From the NCBI GenBank assembly GCA_023666645.1, contig JAMPBP010000001.1:799169-863168 (forward strand): DNA of 64,000 nt, written 5' to 3'. This DNA comes from Clostridiales bacterium. GTDB lineage: Bacteria; Bacteroidota; Bacteroidia; Bacteroidales; Muribaculaceae. The position numbers and the translations under genes were made by a program. Of this stretch, positions 9,001-17,349 are shown piece by piece (position 1 is the first letter of the stretch; each line of letters starts with the position of its first letter). The notes below the pieces were generated by a model. It saw nothing but the letters and a program-made list of their open reading frames with translations, was not told the origin of the DNA and ran no database searches.

Positions 9001-9460
9001 ACAACCCATCATATGAAGCATCGGGGCTATAGAGCGAGAAGCCCACGAGCATCGAAGTCTGGCGCTTCTGAGTGAGCACACCCACCTGGTTTACCTCCGA
9101 GGGAAGAAGGTTGGCCGCCTTGGCTACACGGTTCTGCACGTCGACGGCAGCCATATCGGGGTTGAAGCCCTGCTTGAAGTAAACCGAAATACGGGCCGAA
9201 CCGGTGTTGGTGGCGGTCGACTCCATATAGGTCATACCCTCGGCACCGTTGATCGACTCCTCGAGGGGAGCGATAACCGAGTTGAGCACCGCCTGGGCAT
9301 TCGCACCGCTATAGGTCGTCGAGACCGAGATGGTGGGGGGCGCTATATCGGGGAACTGGGTGATAGGCAACGATGCGAGGCCAATGAGACCTAACAGCAC
9401 GATGAATATCGAAATCACAGTCGATAGCACCGGGCGATTAATAAATGTATCTAATTTCAT
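6098..9460 (-). CDS. RND (AcrB/HAE1) efflux pump with an extra transmembrane hairpin
   Basis: Proton-driven inner-membrane pump for hydrophobic or amphiphilic compounds. At 1120 residues it is about 70 longer than AcrB. The N-terminus (FINRPVLSTVISIFIVLLG), the proton-relay aspartates in VVDDAIVVVEA and the TM10 lysine in GLLAKNAILIVEFA are present, so it should be active. The extra length is an insertion at about residues 500-580, between the SPALCAVFLKP motif after TM6 and the normal TM7 region. It carries two added hydrophobic segments (MITMIFLIATVTFMVLGWF and ALSIMAWIVALITIIGIFG). Substrates cannot be predicted. It is the middle gene of the adaptor-pump-channel operon. No TetR or MarR gene is adjacent. 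Confidence 0.96.
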   Translation of the reverse strand: MKLDTFINRPVLSTVISIFIVLLGLIGLASLPITQFPDIAPPTISVSTTYSGANAQAVLNSVIAPLEESINGAEGMTYMESTATNTGSARISVYFKQGFNPDMAAVDVQNRVAKAANLLPSEVNQVGVLTQKRQTSMLVGFSLYSPDASYDGLFIDNYMKINVIPLLQRVNGVGDVMSFGADYSMRIWLKPDVMAQYGLIPSDIAATLAEQNVEAAPGAFGEQGDQTFQYTMRYRGRLVTPEEFENIVVRANSDGSVLYLKDVADVELGKLTYGFANDLNGRPSSTCMVFQTAGTNATQIINDCKATIDKLGLELPEGLEFAVLMDNNEFLYASIHHVIQTLIEAFILVFLVTYVFLQDFRSTIIPAIAIPVALIGTFFGMSLIGFSLNLITLSALVLAIAIVVDDAIVVVEAVHAKLDVGYKSARKASIDAMNEIGGAIISITLVMMLVFIPVSFMSGTSGVFYQQFGLTMAIAIGISALNALTLSPALCAVFLKPHNSDASLKERMGTAYKAAGEVAKSKLSMHPMITMIFLIATVTFMVLGWFSFDNVALSIMAWIVALITIIGIFGKRFQKSFNKVFDGSIAGYKRITTFFARHKVSTFGLVIVSILALVWLMGRTPSTLVPNEDTGFLFAMVDMPPGTSQERTEEVVDKVAAQIKDIPGVKYCQKILGYSFIAGEGATYGTFMVKLDHWDNRQDPSMSSDAIVKRIFGIAAGIKDGRVVAFAPPMITGYSVTNGFELKMLDRTGGDINKFFGLVQGFLGQLNQQPEIQVAYSTFNPTFPQYLIDIDAAKCKQAGISPSTILSTLQGYYGGMYVSNFNRFGKIYRVMMQAAPESRVSPETLSTIKIRNGQEMASLENFVTLTKIYGPDLLNRFNMFQSISVTGTPAPGYSSGQALEAVARVAAQTLPQGYGYEYAGMTREEAGQSGNATAIIFALCLLFVYLLLSAQYESYILPFAVLFSVPFGLMGTFIFAQVFGIANSIYLQIALIMLIGLLAKNAILIVEFALERRRTGMSILNAAIAGAAARLRPILMTSLALIIGLLPMMFSHGVGANGNKALGTGSIGGMLIGMIFQIFIVPALFVTFQIIQEKFSPLKFKDTDNSGIESEIEQYSKLDN

Positions 9461-9520
9461 TGGATCTTATCTTGTAAACTTATGTGTGTGATACATGATG
9501 TGAATAACCACTCATGGCGA

Positions 9521-10696
9521 TTACTGAGCCTGGGTAGCTTGAGCCTGGGCAGCCTTGGCTGCTGCATCAACAGGCTGTATGGTCATGCCCTCGCGCAAGG
9601 TTGAACCCACACCCTCGACTGCGATAGTCTGGCCGTCGCTCAGTCCCGAGGTTACTACAAATACCTGGCCGTCGCTCTGCGGGGCTACGGTGATGGGAGT
9701 AGAAACCACCTTGTTGCTATCGTTGACAACAAAGACGAAGCGGCGGTCCTGAATCTCAAAAGTGGCACGCTGGGGAATCAGCAAAACTGTCTCCTCGGTA
9801 GCGGGAATGAGAATCTGACCGGTCGAACCGCTGCGAAGCATTCCGGTAGGATTGGGGAAGAGAGCACGCACGGTTGCTGTTCCGGTGTTGGCATCGATGA
9901 CACCCGACACGGTGGCAACCTTACCCTTTGAGGGATATTCGGTACCATCGGCAAGACGCAGTGTAACCTCGGGCATTGACTTGATGCGCTCGTTGAGCGT
10001 TACAGCGCCATTGTCGGTAAGCGATAACATGTCTTTCTCATTGAGCGAGAAATAGGCATAGACCTCGTTGTTGTCGCTCACTGTTGTGAGAGGTTGCATC
10101 ATCGAGGGCGAGGCGAGCGAACCCTCACGATTTGGAATCGAACCTACGACACCATCGCTGGGAGCCACAACCTCAGTATAAGCAAGATTCTTGCGGGCCG
10201 ATACCAGTGCGGCCTGGGATGTGGCAAGCTGAGCCTGGGCCTGGGCCAGTGAGTTCTTTGCAAGCTGGTTCTCATACTCGCTTATGATGTTGCGGTCAAA
10301 AAGATGCTGTTTGGAATCGGCAGTGAGCTGGGCGGTCTGCAAGGCGGTTGTTGCTGAATTTACCGCAGCCTGGGCCTGATCAACGGCGGCCTGGTATTGC
10401 ACCTGGTCGATAGTGAACAGTAGCTGACCTTTGCGCACATGCTGACCCTCGTCGACATGAACCTTTGTGATGAAGCCCGATACCTGAGGGCGTATCTCAA
10501 TGTCGGTCTTACCCTTGATAGTGGCGGGGTAAGTGTTGTTGAAATCGATATTGCCGGTTGTAACTTTCTGAGTGGCGATAGCCGGCGCCTGCTGTGTCAT
10601 AGCTTGTTGATTTTCTCCTCCGCTACACGATGCAAGTGCTATCGACGCGGTAACGGCCACGATGGCCGAAGTTGCATGCATGAATTTCATTTTCAT
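9521..10696 (-). CDS. RND efflux periplasmic adaptor lipoprotein (AcrA family)
   Basis: A 391-residue membrane-fusion protein linking the pump to the outer-membrane channel. Lipobox LASC gives lipidated C24 after the signal peptide. The domain order is clear: lipoyl half (RPQVSGFITKVHVDEGQHVRKGQLLF), a helical hairpin rich in Gln and Ala (QAQAAVNSATTALQTAQ), the second lipoyl half (VVAPSDGVVGSIPNREGSLAS), beta-barrel and membrane-proximal domains. A Gln/Ala-rich tail ends the protein. The ATG at 10696 gives a normal signal peptide; an in-frame ATG two codons later is equally possible. It is the first gene of the operon. Confidence 0.95.
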   Translation of the reverse strand: MKMKFMHATSAIVAVTASIALASCSGGENQQAMTQQAPAIATQKVTTGNIDFNNTYPATIKGKTDIEIRPQVSGFITKVHVDEGQHVRKGQLLFTIDQVQYQAAVDQAQAAVNSATTALQTAQLTADSKQHLFDRNIISEYENQLAKNSLAQAQAQLATSQAALVSARKNLAYTEVVAPSDGVVGSIPNREGSLASPSMMQPLTTVSDNNEVYAYFSLNEKDMLSLTDNGAVTLNERIKSMPEVTLRLADGTEYPSKGKVATVSGVIDANTGTATVRALFPNPTGMLRSGSTGQILIPATEETVLLIPQRATFEIQDRRFVFVVNDSNKVVSTPITVAPQSDGQVFVVTSGLSDGQTIAVEGVGSTLREGMTIQPVDAAAKAAQAQATQAQ

Positions 10697-10781
10697 CTTT
10701 GTTTGTTCTGTCGTTTATATCTCTTGTTTTATTTTTCCTTTACAAATATTTAAATTGTAGCCATATAGCACAAATTTGCCG

Positions 10782-10789
10782 CAAAATTA
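10782..10789 (-). promoter_or_regulatory. Candidate -7 element for the efflux operon
   Basis: On the minus strand this reads TAATTTTG, fitting TAnnTTTG, about 85 bases before the adaptor start. No clear -33 TTG is seen. The surrounding 257-base intergenic region is strongly A/T-rich and shows no obvious operator palindrome. Confidence 0.4.
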
Positions 10790-10940
10790 CTAAATGTTAA
10801 TCTATTAAAAAAGTGTGGAATTTTCACTTTTTACTTTTTTAACCCAAAAATGGCCATAAAGGACAATATATTCTCTTAAATGCCCATTTTTCATTTTGTG
10901 GATGTCGCAGGATTTCTATTAATTTAACGCATGTTTTTAC

Positions 10941-10948
10941 TACCTTTG
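10941..10948 (+). promoter_or_regulatory. -7 element immediately before gluQ
   Basis: TACCTTTG followed by C ends only five bases before the gluQ ATG. Expected transcription start is at or beside the start codon, so the mRNA would be leaderless or nearly so. Confidence 0.6.
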
Positions 10949-10953
10949 CACTC

Positions 10954-11868
10954 ATGAATGAGGAGCATAACACAATCGTCGGGCGCTTTGCCCCGTCGCC
11001 TACCGGACGCATGCACTTAGGCAACATATACACAGCCGTGATGTCGTGGCTGTCGGTCAAGAGCGCCGGGGGACGCTGGATTCTGCGTATTGAGGATCTC
11101 GACCCTCAACGCTCCAAGCTCCAATGGGCACGCCTTATAGAGGACGACCTCACATGGCTCGGACTGGAATGGGACGAAGGTGGACTCGATGACAAGGGAC
11201 CTCACGGTCCTTACAGCCAGAGCCGACGCCACGAATTCTATAACCAAGCGCTGTCCCGATTGATTGACAAAGGCATCGTATACAAATGTCACTGTACCCG
11301 AGCCGACATCATGGCTACACAAGCTCCTCATCAAAGCGATGGCCGCATCATATACGCCGGCACCTGCCGCCCGCCCCACATGCCATGCTACGACATCGAC
11401 CCGGCAGCCCACGGAGCCATGAGGCTCTACGTCCCCGACCGCATGATATGCTTCAACGACCGTATCGCCGGACCGCAGCAATACAACCTGGCCCACGACT
11501 GCGGTGACTTCATCCTGCAACGTGCCGATGGAGCCTGGAGCTACCAACTGGCCGTTGTGGTTGACGACGCCCTCATGGGAGTCAACGAAGTGATGAGAGG
11601 GGAAGACCTGTTGCTCTCGGCAGCCCAGCAAATCTATCTCTACGAACTGTTAGGGTGGCAACCACCGCGATATGCCCACTTGCCACTGATAAAAAACGAA
11701 GCCGGAGTGAGGCTTAGCAAGCGCGACGCCTCGCTGAGCATGGAAGCCATGCGCCACGACCACACCCCCGCCCAGATTCTCGGGCGCATAGCCGGCATGG
11801 CAGGCCTCCAACCCACCGCCTCACCCATCACCCTACCCCAACTCCTTGACCTCACAAGAGCCAATTGA
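10954..11868 (+). CDS. gluQ: Glutamyl-Q tRNA(Asp) synthetase
   Basis: A truncated class I glutamyl-tRNA synthetase-like enzyme. It activates glutamate and transfers it to queuosine at the wobble position of tRNA(Asp). The 304-residue length fits GluQ/YadB, which lacks the anticodon-binding domain of GltX. The HIGH-type motif is H21-L-G-N24 and the KMSKS-type motif is L254-S-K-R-D258. Zinc ligands are C112, C114, Y134 and C138, with a longer Cys-Tyr spacing than in E. coli. FAPSPTGRMHLGN requires a start no later than 10954, so the promoter overlap implies a leaderless message. It converges on ispF. Confidence 0.92.
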   Translation: MNEEHNTIVGRFAPSPTGRMHLGNIYTAVMSWLSVKSAGGRWILRIEDLDPQRSKLQWARLIEDDLTWLGLEWDEGGLDDKGPHGPYSQSRRHEFYNQALSRLIDKGIVYKCHCTRADIMATQAPHQSDGRIIYAGTCRPPHMPCYDIDPAAHGAMRLYVPDRMICFNDRIAGPQQYNLAHDCGDFILQRADGAWSYQLAVVVDDALMGVNEVMRGEDLLLSAAQQIYLYELLGWQPPRYAHLPLIKNEAGVRLSKRDASLSMEAMRHDHTPAQILGRIAGMAGLQPTASPITLPQLLDLTRAN

Positions 11869-11919
11869 GACCGTAACCAACTGGAACCAAAGCCGACTGG
11901 AACCGTAATCGTATACGCT

Positions 11920-12044
11920 GTATCGAATCAGCGATTGAGAGCCAATTCGATAAGATTACCATCGCCTCGGCCTCTCATTGGCATATTTATCCTTGCTCAT
12001 TAATAGTCCGCCCCAGCTTTAACATTCCTTATCGAATGGGCTCT
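11920..12044. repeat. Inverted repeat between gluQ and ispF, reaching into ispF
   Basis: Arms 11938-11954 (AGAGCCAATTCGATAAG) and 12028-12044 (CTTATCGAATGGGCTCT) are 17-base inverted repeats with one mismatch, 73 bases apart. A shorter nested repeat pairs TATCGAAT at 11921-11928 with ATTCGATA at 11945-11952. The right arm is coding sequence for the last residues of ispF. The region shares its core with the repeat at 2021-2036. It may act as a convergent terminator or be a small dispersed element. Confidence 0.5.
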
Positions 12045-12521
12045 GAAAATCAGAGCAGTGGCTTGGGCTGCTATTCCCTCGCCGCGGCCTGTGAAACCGA
12101 GTTTCTCGGTCGTGGTGGCCTTGACCGACACATCTTCTATGGTGAGCCCGAGATCAGCGGCAACATTGGCCCGCATCTGCTCTATATAAGGGAGCATCTT
12201 GGGACGCTGGGCTATGATGGTGACATCGACATTTCCGGGCTTATAACCTTTTTCAGCAATTATTTCCACGACACGACGCAAAAGCCGGCGTGAATCGGCA
12301 CCTGCATAGGCGGGGTCGTTGTCGGGAAAATGATAGCCTATATCGTGCATGGCAGCAGCCCCCAACAATGCATCGGCGAGTGCATGCAGAGCAACGTCGG
12401 CATCGCTATGCCCGAGGAGCCCGAGCTCATAGGGTATCTCCACTCCACATACAACAAGCCGACGCCCCTCAACGAGGCGGTGTACATCATATCCGTTTCC
12501 TATTCTTATTCCAAGTTCCAT
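12000..12521 (-). CDS. ispF: 2-C-methyl-D-erythritol 2,4-cyclodiphosphate synthase
   Basis: Trimeric cytosolic enzyme of the non-mevalonate isoprenoid pathway that cyclises CDP-methylerythritol 2-phosphate, releasing CMP. Metal ligands D12, H14 and H46 (YDVH and DVALHALAD) match E. coli Asp8, His10 and His42. The C-terminal [19 protein letters not shown] motif is intact. The protein is 173 residues against the usual 157-160. The excess is a tail, [13 protein letters not shown], after the normal end near ALIF, and it is encoded by the dispersed repeat, so an element seems to have replaced the original stop. It is the last gene after the rml genes and the GHL10 lipoprotein gene (24-base gap). 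Confidence 0.95.
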   Translation of the reverse strand: MELGIRIGNGYDVHRLVEGRRLVVCGVEIPYELGLLGHSDADVALHALADALLGAAAMHDIGYHFPDNDPAYAGADSRRLLRRVVEIIAEKGYKPGNVDVTIIAQRPKMLPYIEQMRANVAADLGLTIEDVSVKATTTEKLGFTGRGEGIAAQATALIFRAHSIRNVKAGADY

Positions 12522-12545
12522 ACTGTCGTTTTTTCGTGTGCGAGG

Positions 12546-13835
12546 TTATTCATTGGCTTCCCGGTGCTGTCCACGATAGTCGTCGATGGCCCGCTTTATT
12601 GGCTCCCAAAGACCAAGTTTCTGAATCTGAGATATATCGAAAACCCTAAGGTTGCCGGTTTTCTCGAGCGACATCATCGCGGCGTTGTACATATTATCAG
12701 GGTTCTCGGGGTCGTTGTCATGGTTCACCACATAGAGCGATCCCACAAGCCGGCAATCTCCTTTGATAAGCGTATCTGCACGGTTGAAAGCATATTCTAT
12801 CGATTCGTTGTCATCGGCTCCGGCCACCTTCTCCAGGTAAGCTCCTGCGGCAAAGACATCGATATAGGGAGCAAATCCCGTTGCCTGATATTCATCACTA
12901 CCGTATCCATATGCCTTGCACCACCCTGAGCGTGGCGAGGCCCAGTTTTGGCCGCTGCGGTTCAGGGCATGAATCCATGTAGCGGCCCAGTATTCCACAT
13001 CAACGTGGGGTTTGGCGGCATGAATCGCCTCGGAAGCCCGTTTTACAAAGTCGGAAATCACACCTGCCCGCCAAGCCCACCACTGGACCGACAGCGGTCC
13101 TTCCATCATATTGCCAGACTCGTCATAGCTTATGACATCCCCGGGCCAATCGGTAACCTTTGCGCCTAAATATTCCTCGAAGGCCATGCGCGAGAAGTCG
13201 GAGAAATCACTCTCGGCATCGGGATAACGGCAGTAGTCGAGCGAGAACCCGTCGATATCATATTTGTTGACCAGCTCCATAATGAGATTCAGGGCATACT
13301 CCTGCACCTCAGGCAATGCCGGATTGAGGAAAGCAGCCGCTTTACGTCCGGGACGCATGTCGCCAAAGGTACCGTCGGGATGATACTCGGTAGTGAGCCA
13401 CTTGTCATAGATGGTGTCGCTGTAGCACATGCCGCGTTGCCAGTAGGGGGAGCCACAAGGCATAACCGAAAATGACGCCGACACACGCATATCAAGCCGG
13501 TGACATTCATCAATGAAATATTGCAGATAATCCCAATCGCGACCGAGTGGCTGTGGGGTAACCCCCTCTATAAAATCGAGATAGGGAAGACACTCGCTAC
13601 GATACAACACCTTGCCATAGTTGGGCTTGACGTCAACAACCACATGGTTGATTCCTGCCTCATGGCATTTTTCAAGATACCATGTGATGCTGTCCCTATC
13701 GCCAAAACGATTGAAATTGGCATCGGCGGCAATCGTGACATAAACCTCGGGGGCCGACACAGCCGGCCGGCGGCCACAGGCACCCAGCATTAATGCAAAC
13801 AGCAGTATGATATAACCGTACTTCATCATCGACAA
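12546..13835 (-). CDS. GHL10-type (DUF187-like) putative glycoside hydrolase lipoprotein
   Basis: A 429-residue lipoprotein: hydrophobic signal then LGAC with C20 as lipidation site. The body resembles the hypothetical glycosyl hydrolase-like TIM barrel of the GHL10/DUF187 group: INHVVVDVKPNYGKVLY near the N-terminus, then YDIDGFSLDYCRYP, whose Asp lies where a catalytic acid is expected, and VEYWAATWIHALN. The substrate is unknown. It starts 4 bases after the rmlB stop, and ispF follows 24 bases downstream, so it is probably cotranscribed with dTDP-rhamnose synthesis. That suggests, without proving, a role on a rhamnose-containing surface glycan. Confidence 0.7.
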   Translation of the reverse strand: MSMMKYGYIILLFALMLGACGRRPAVSAPEVYVTIAADANFNRFGDRDSITWYLEKCHEAGINHVVVDVKPNYGKVLYRSECLPYLDFIEGVTPQPLGRDWDYLQYFIDECHRLDMRVSASFSVMPCGSPYWQRGMCYSDTIYDKWLTTEYHPDGTFGDMRPGRKAAAFLNPALPEVQEYALNLIMELVNKYDIDGFSLDYCRYPDAESDFSDFSRMAFEEYLGAKVTDWPGDVISYDESGNMMEGPLSVQWWAWRAGVISDFVKRASEAIHAAKPHVDVEYWAATWIHALNRSGQNWASPRSGWCKAYGYGSDEYQATGFAPYIDVFAAGAYLEKVAGADDNESIEYAFNRADTLIKGDCRLVGSLYVVNHDNDPENPDNMYNAAMMSLEKTGNLRVFDISQIQKLGLWEPIKRAIDDYRGQHREANE

Positions 13836-13838
13836 TCT

Positions 13839-14972
13839 TCAGCGGTTCTTATACATATCGTCGTAGTAGCGCTCGTAGTCGCCCGAGGTGATGTTGTCCA
13901 TCCATTCCTGGTTGTCGAGATACCACCTTACGGTCTTTTCGATGCCCTCCTCAAACTGCAGGCTCGGTTCCCAGCCGAGCTCGTTCTGGAGCTTGCGGCT
14001 GTCGATGGCGTAGCGCATGTCGTGCCCCAGGCGGTCGGTCACGAAGGTGATCAATTGGTCACTGTATCCTTCGGGGTTGCCCAGCAGGCGGTCCACTGTC
14101 CTTATGATGACCTTGATGAGGTCGATGTTCTTCCACTCGTTGAAGCCGCCTATGTTGTAGGTTTCGGCTATCTTCCCTTCATGGAATATGAGGTCGATGG
14201 CACGGGCGTGGTCCTCGACATAGAGCCAGTCCCTGACATTTTCGCCCTTGCCGTAGACGGGGAGTGGTTTATGATGGCGTATATTGTTTATGAACAGCGG
14301 TATCAGTTTCTCTGGGAACTGGTAGGGGCCGTAGTTGTTGGAGCAGTTGGTCACGATGGTGGGCATGCCGTAGGTGTCGTGGTAGGCTCTCACGAAATGG
14401 TCGCTCGAGGCTTTGGAGGCTGAGTAGGGAGAATGGGGGTTGTAGTTGGTGGTCTCCAGGAAGAACTCGATGCCGTAGGCCATGTCCTCCTTGCTCGATG
14501 CCTTGGTTGTGAAGGGCGCGGGTACTCCCTCGGGGTGGGTCAACTCGAGAGCGCCATACACCTCGTCGGTCGAGATGTGGTAGAACCGTTTCCCTTCATA
14601 CCTCCCGGGCAGCGACTCCCAGTATTCCTTAGCGGCCTGCAGCAGGGCGAGGGTGCCCATCACATTGGTGCGGGCAAAGGTGAAGGGATCTTTTATGGAG
14701 CGGTCCACATGGCTCTCTGCTGCCAGGTGGATTATGCCGTCGATATTGTATTCCATGACGATGCGGCGCACGGTGTCGAGATCGGCAATGTCGGCCTTGA
14801 CGAAGGTATAGTTGGGCTTAGTCTCTATATCCTTGAGATTGGCCAGATTGCCGGCATAGGTGAGCTTGTCGAGGTTGACGATGTGGTAGTCGGGGTATTT
14901 GTTGACTAAGAGTCTGACTACATGGGAGCCGATGAATCCAGCGCCTCCCGTGACGAGTATGTTACGCTTCAT
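13839..14972 (-). CDS. rmlB: dTDP-glucose 4,6-dehydratase
   Basis: Second enzyme of dTDP-L-rhamnose synthesis: an NAD-dependent dehydratase converting dTDP-glucose to the 4-keto-6-deoxy sugar. The N-terminal Rossmann motif TGGAGFIGSHV, the catalytic region ISTDEVYG and the SDR pair Y-x-x-x-K in YSASKASSDHFV are present. The length of 377 fits the family, with a slightly long central insertion (VPAPFTTKASSKEDMAYGIEFFLETTNYN reduced here to SSKEDMAYGI). Its start overlaps the end of rmlD by 11 bases. Confidence 0.96.
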   Translation of the reverse strand: MKRNILVTGGAGFIGSHVVRLLVNKYPDYHIVNLDKLTYAGNLANLKDIETKPNYTFVKADIADLDTVRRIVMEYNIDGIIHLAAESHVDRSIKDPFTFARTNVMGTLALLQAAKEYWESLPGRYEGKRFYHISTDEVYGALELTHPEGVPAPFTTKASSKEDMAYGIEFFLETTNYNPHSPYSASKASSDHFVRAYHDTYGMPTIVTNCSNNYGPYQFPEKLIPLFINNIRHHKPLPVYGKGENVRDWLYVEDHARAIDLIFHEGKIAETYNIGGFNEWKNIDLIKVIIRTVDRLLGNPEGYSDQLITFVTDRLGHDMRYAIDSRKLQNELGWEPSLQFEEGIEKTVRWYLDNQEWMDNITSGDYERYYDDMYKNR

Positions 14973-15834
14973 TTTCTTTAAGGTTTTTGATGCAGGTTCT
15001 CAGCGAGTCGGTCCAGTAGGGGACTGTACGGCCAAACACCTGCTTGTACTTGGTCTTGTCGAGAACTGAGTAGGAGGGGCGCACTACGGGCGAAGGGAAT
15101 TCATCGGAGTGACAAGGCTGTATGTCACACTCTGTGTGGCCGGCATATAGGGCTATCATCTTGGTGAAGTCATACCATGAGCACACACCCTCGTTGGAAT
15201 AGTGGTACACTCCCCGGTTGTCCTCATAGCGGCGGTTGGCGATGATGTCATGGATGGCATCGGCAAGGTCCTGGGCATAGGTGGGGGTGCCGCATTGGTC
15301 GAAGACCACATTGAGCCGCGGCTTGGTGGCTGTGAGAGTGAGCATGGTCTTGACAAAGTTCCTGCCATACTCGGAGTACAGCCATGCCGTGCGGAATATC
15401 AGGTACCTGCACCCCGAGGCCTCGATTGCCTGCTCTCCATGCAGTTTTGTGAGCCCGTACACTCCGGTGGGGCTGGCGGGCTCGGTCTCGGTGCGTGGGG
15501 TGTTGCCGAGGGACCCCCCGAACACATAATCGGTCGAGATGTGAATCAAGGTTCCGTCGTTGGCCTTGACAGCCTGAGCGAGGTTGTCGACGGCTATGGC
15601 GTTGAGCAGTTCGGCCAGCGCCACGTCGTCCTCGGCCTTGTCAACATTGGTATAGGCCGCGCAGTTGACGATTACCTTGACATCATTTTCCTTCACCACA
15701 CGCATCACAGCGGCGGCATCGGTGATATCGAGCTCGGCCACATCGGTGAAGATGTAATTATCCTTGGAGCCGCGGGAGGCATTGCGCATGCACTGCCCCA
15801 GCTGGCCGTTGGCTCCGGTGACGAGTATATTCAT
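14962..15834 (-). CDS. rmlD: dTDP-4-dehydrorhamnose reductase
   Basis: Last step of dTDP-L-rhamnose synthesis: NAD(P)H-dependent reduction of the 4-keto group. The 290-residue SDR protein has GANGQLGQ near the N-terminus, the active-site region HISTDYVFGG and Y-x-x-x-K in YGLTKLHGE. It overlaps rmlC by four bases (ATGA) and rmlB by 11 bases, indicating translational coupling within the rml operon. Confidence 0.95.
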   Translation of the reverse strand: MNILVTGANGQLGQCMRNASRGSKDNYIFTDVAELDITDAAAVMRVVKENDVKVIVNCAAYTNVDKAEDDVALAELLNAIAVDNLAQAVKANDGTLIHISTDYVFGGSLGNTPRTETEPASPTGVYGLTKLHGEQAIEASGCRYLIFRTAWLYSEYGRNFVKTMLTLTATKPRLNVVFDQCGTPTYAQDLADAIHDIIANRRYEDNRGVYHYSNEGVCSWYDFTKMIALYAGHTECDIQPCHSDEFPSPVVRPSYSVLDKTKYKQVFGRTVPYWTDSLRTCIKNLKENEA

Positions 15835-16406
15835 TTTGAGTACAGATCGATGTTCATATCAAATGGTGAGTCGAAATCGCTGAGCAGCGGGTGGCGGGTG
15901 TCCTTGTCGCTGAGCAAGGCCTCCGACGGGTCAATGTGCCAGTCGATGCCGAGCGAGGTGTCGGCGATGGAGATACCACCATCGGCCTCGGGGTGGTAGA
16001 ATTCGTCACACTTGTACTGGAACACTGCCGTGTCGCTCAGCACGGCAAATCCGTGAGCGAACCCCCTGGGCACGAAAAACTGGCGGTGGTTATCCTCTGT
16101 GAGCTCCACTGCCACATGACGCCCATAGGTGGGCGAACCCTTGCGTATATCCACGGCCACATCGAGCACCCGCCCCTTGACACACCTCACGAGCTTGCTC
16201 TGGGTGTAGGGCGGCCGTTGGAAATGCAACCCCCGCATCACACCGCGCGTTGACATCGACTCGTTGTCCTGGACAAAGTCCACCGGACGCACTTTCTCAT
16301 CAAATTCCCGCTTGGAATAGCTCTCGAAGAAGTAGCCGCGGGAATCCTTGAACACCTTAGGCTCAAGGATCACCACTCCTTCTATATCGGTCTTGATCAC
16401 TTCCAT
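15831..16406 (-). CDS. rmlC: dTDP-4-dehydrorhamnose 3,5-epimerase
   Basis: Cupin epimerase acting between RmlB and RmlD. At 191 residues it has the family length. Hallmarks are DSRGYFFESYSKREF near the N-terminus, MRGLHFQ with the catalytic His region, KLVRCVKGRVLDVAVDIRKGSPTYG (given here by its ends KLVRCV and SPTYG) and FVPRGFAHGF. Three bases separate it from rmlA, and it overlaps rmlD by four bases. Confidence 0.96.
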   Translation of the reverse strand: MEVIKTDIEGVVILEPKVFKDSRGYFFESYSKREFDEKVRPVDFVQDNESMSTRGVMRGLHFQRPPYTQSKLVRCVKGRVLDVAVDIRKGSPTYGRHVAVELTEDNHRQFFVPRGFAHGFAVLSDTAVFQYKCDEFYHPEADGGISIADTSLGIDWHIDPSEALLSDKDTRHPLLSDFDSPFDMNIDLYSK

Positions 16407-16409
16407 TGT

Positions 16410-17315
16410 TCAGTCAAGATAACATTCGCCCGTGCGGTCCATCTCCTCGACCACTTTCATAAGATACTGTCCATACTGGTTCTTGAGCATGGGCCGCGCC
16501 AGCTCAATCATCTTCTCGCGTGAAATCCACCCCTGACGGTAGGCTATACCCTCGAGACAGGCAATCTTGAGCCCCTGGCGCTTCTCGAGCACCTCGACAT
16601 AGATCGAAGCCTCGGCGAGCGAATCGTGGGTGCCGGTGTCGAGCCAGGCGAATCCCCGGGGAAGAGTCTGCACCTTGAGCTCCCCATCATTGAGGAACTC
16701 CTGGTTGACGGTCGTGATCTCCAGCTCACCGCGGGCCGACGGCTTGATACGGGCGGCGACATCGACCACCTTGTTGGGGTAGAAATAGAGACCCACCACG
16801 GCATAGTTGGACTTGGGGTGCTCCGGCTTCTCCTCGATGGAGATGCAGTTGCCCTCACGGTCAAACTCGGCCACGCCATACCGCTCAGGGTCGTTGACCC
16901 AGTAGCCGAATACCGTCGCCTTATTGTTATTCAAGACATTATCCACTGCACTATCGAGCACATCGGTAAATCCCGCACCATGAAAAATATTATCACCCAG
17001 CACGAGACACACTGAGTCGTCACCTATAAACTCCCTGCCTATGATGAAAGCCTGGGCGAGGCCATCGGGCGAGGGCTGTTCGGCATATCTGAACTCCACA
17101 CCATAATCCGATCCGTCACCAAGAAGACGCTTGAACGCAGGCAAATCCTGAGGCGTGGAAATTATAAGAATTTCCCTTATACCGGCTTGCATCAAAGTCG
17201 ATATAGGATAATATATCATCGGTTTATCGAAAATAGGAAGAAGCTGCTTGCTCACTCCTTTTGTTATTGGGTAGAGACGGGTACCTGAACCGCCAGCTAA
17301 AACTATACCTTTCAT
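16410..17315 (-). CDS. rmlA: Glucose-1-phosphate thymidylyltransferase
   Basis: First enzyme of dTDP-L-rhamnose synthesis: joins dTTP and glucose-1-phosphate. It has the nucleotidyltransferase signature [28 protein letters not shown] with the metal-binding Asp, and [19 protein letters not shown]. At 301 residues it is full length. It is the first gene of rmlA-rmlC-rmlD-rmlB-GHL10-ispF. dTDP-L-rhamnose is an activated sugar for surface glycans; this pathway builds rhamnose, while the rha genes at 40-45 kb degrade it. Confidence 0.97.
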   Translation of the reverse strand: MKGIVLAGGSGTRLYPITKGVSKQLLPIFDKPMIYYPISTLMQAGIREILIISTPQDLPAFKRLLGDGSDYGVEFRYAEQPSPDGLAQAFIIGREFIGDDSVCLVLGDNIFHGAGFTDVLDSAVDNVLNNNKATVFGYWVNDPERYGVAEFDREGNCISIEEKPEHPKSNYAVVGLYFYPNKVVDVAARIKPSARGELEITTVNQEFLNDGELKVQTLPRGFAWLDTGTHDSLAEASIYVEVLEKRQGLKIACLEGIAYRQGWISREKMIELARPMLKNQYGQYLMKVVEEMDRTGECYLD

Positions 17316-17349
17316 GCTGATTCAAGATTGATTGTGGTGAGTTACTCCG

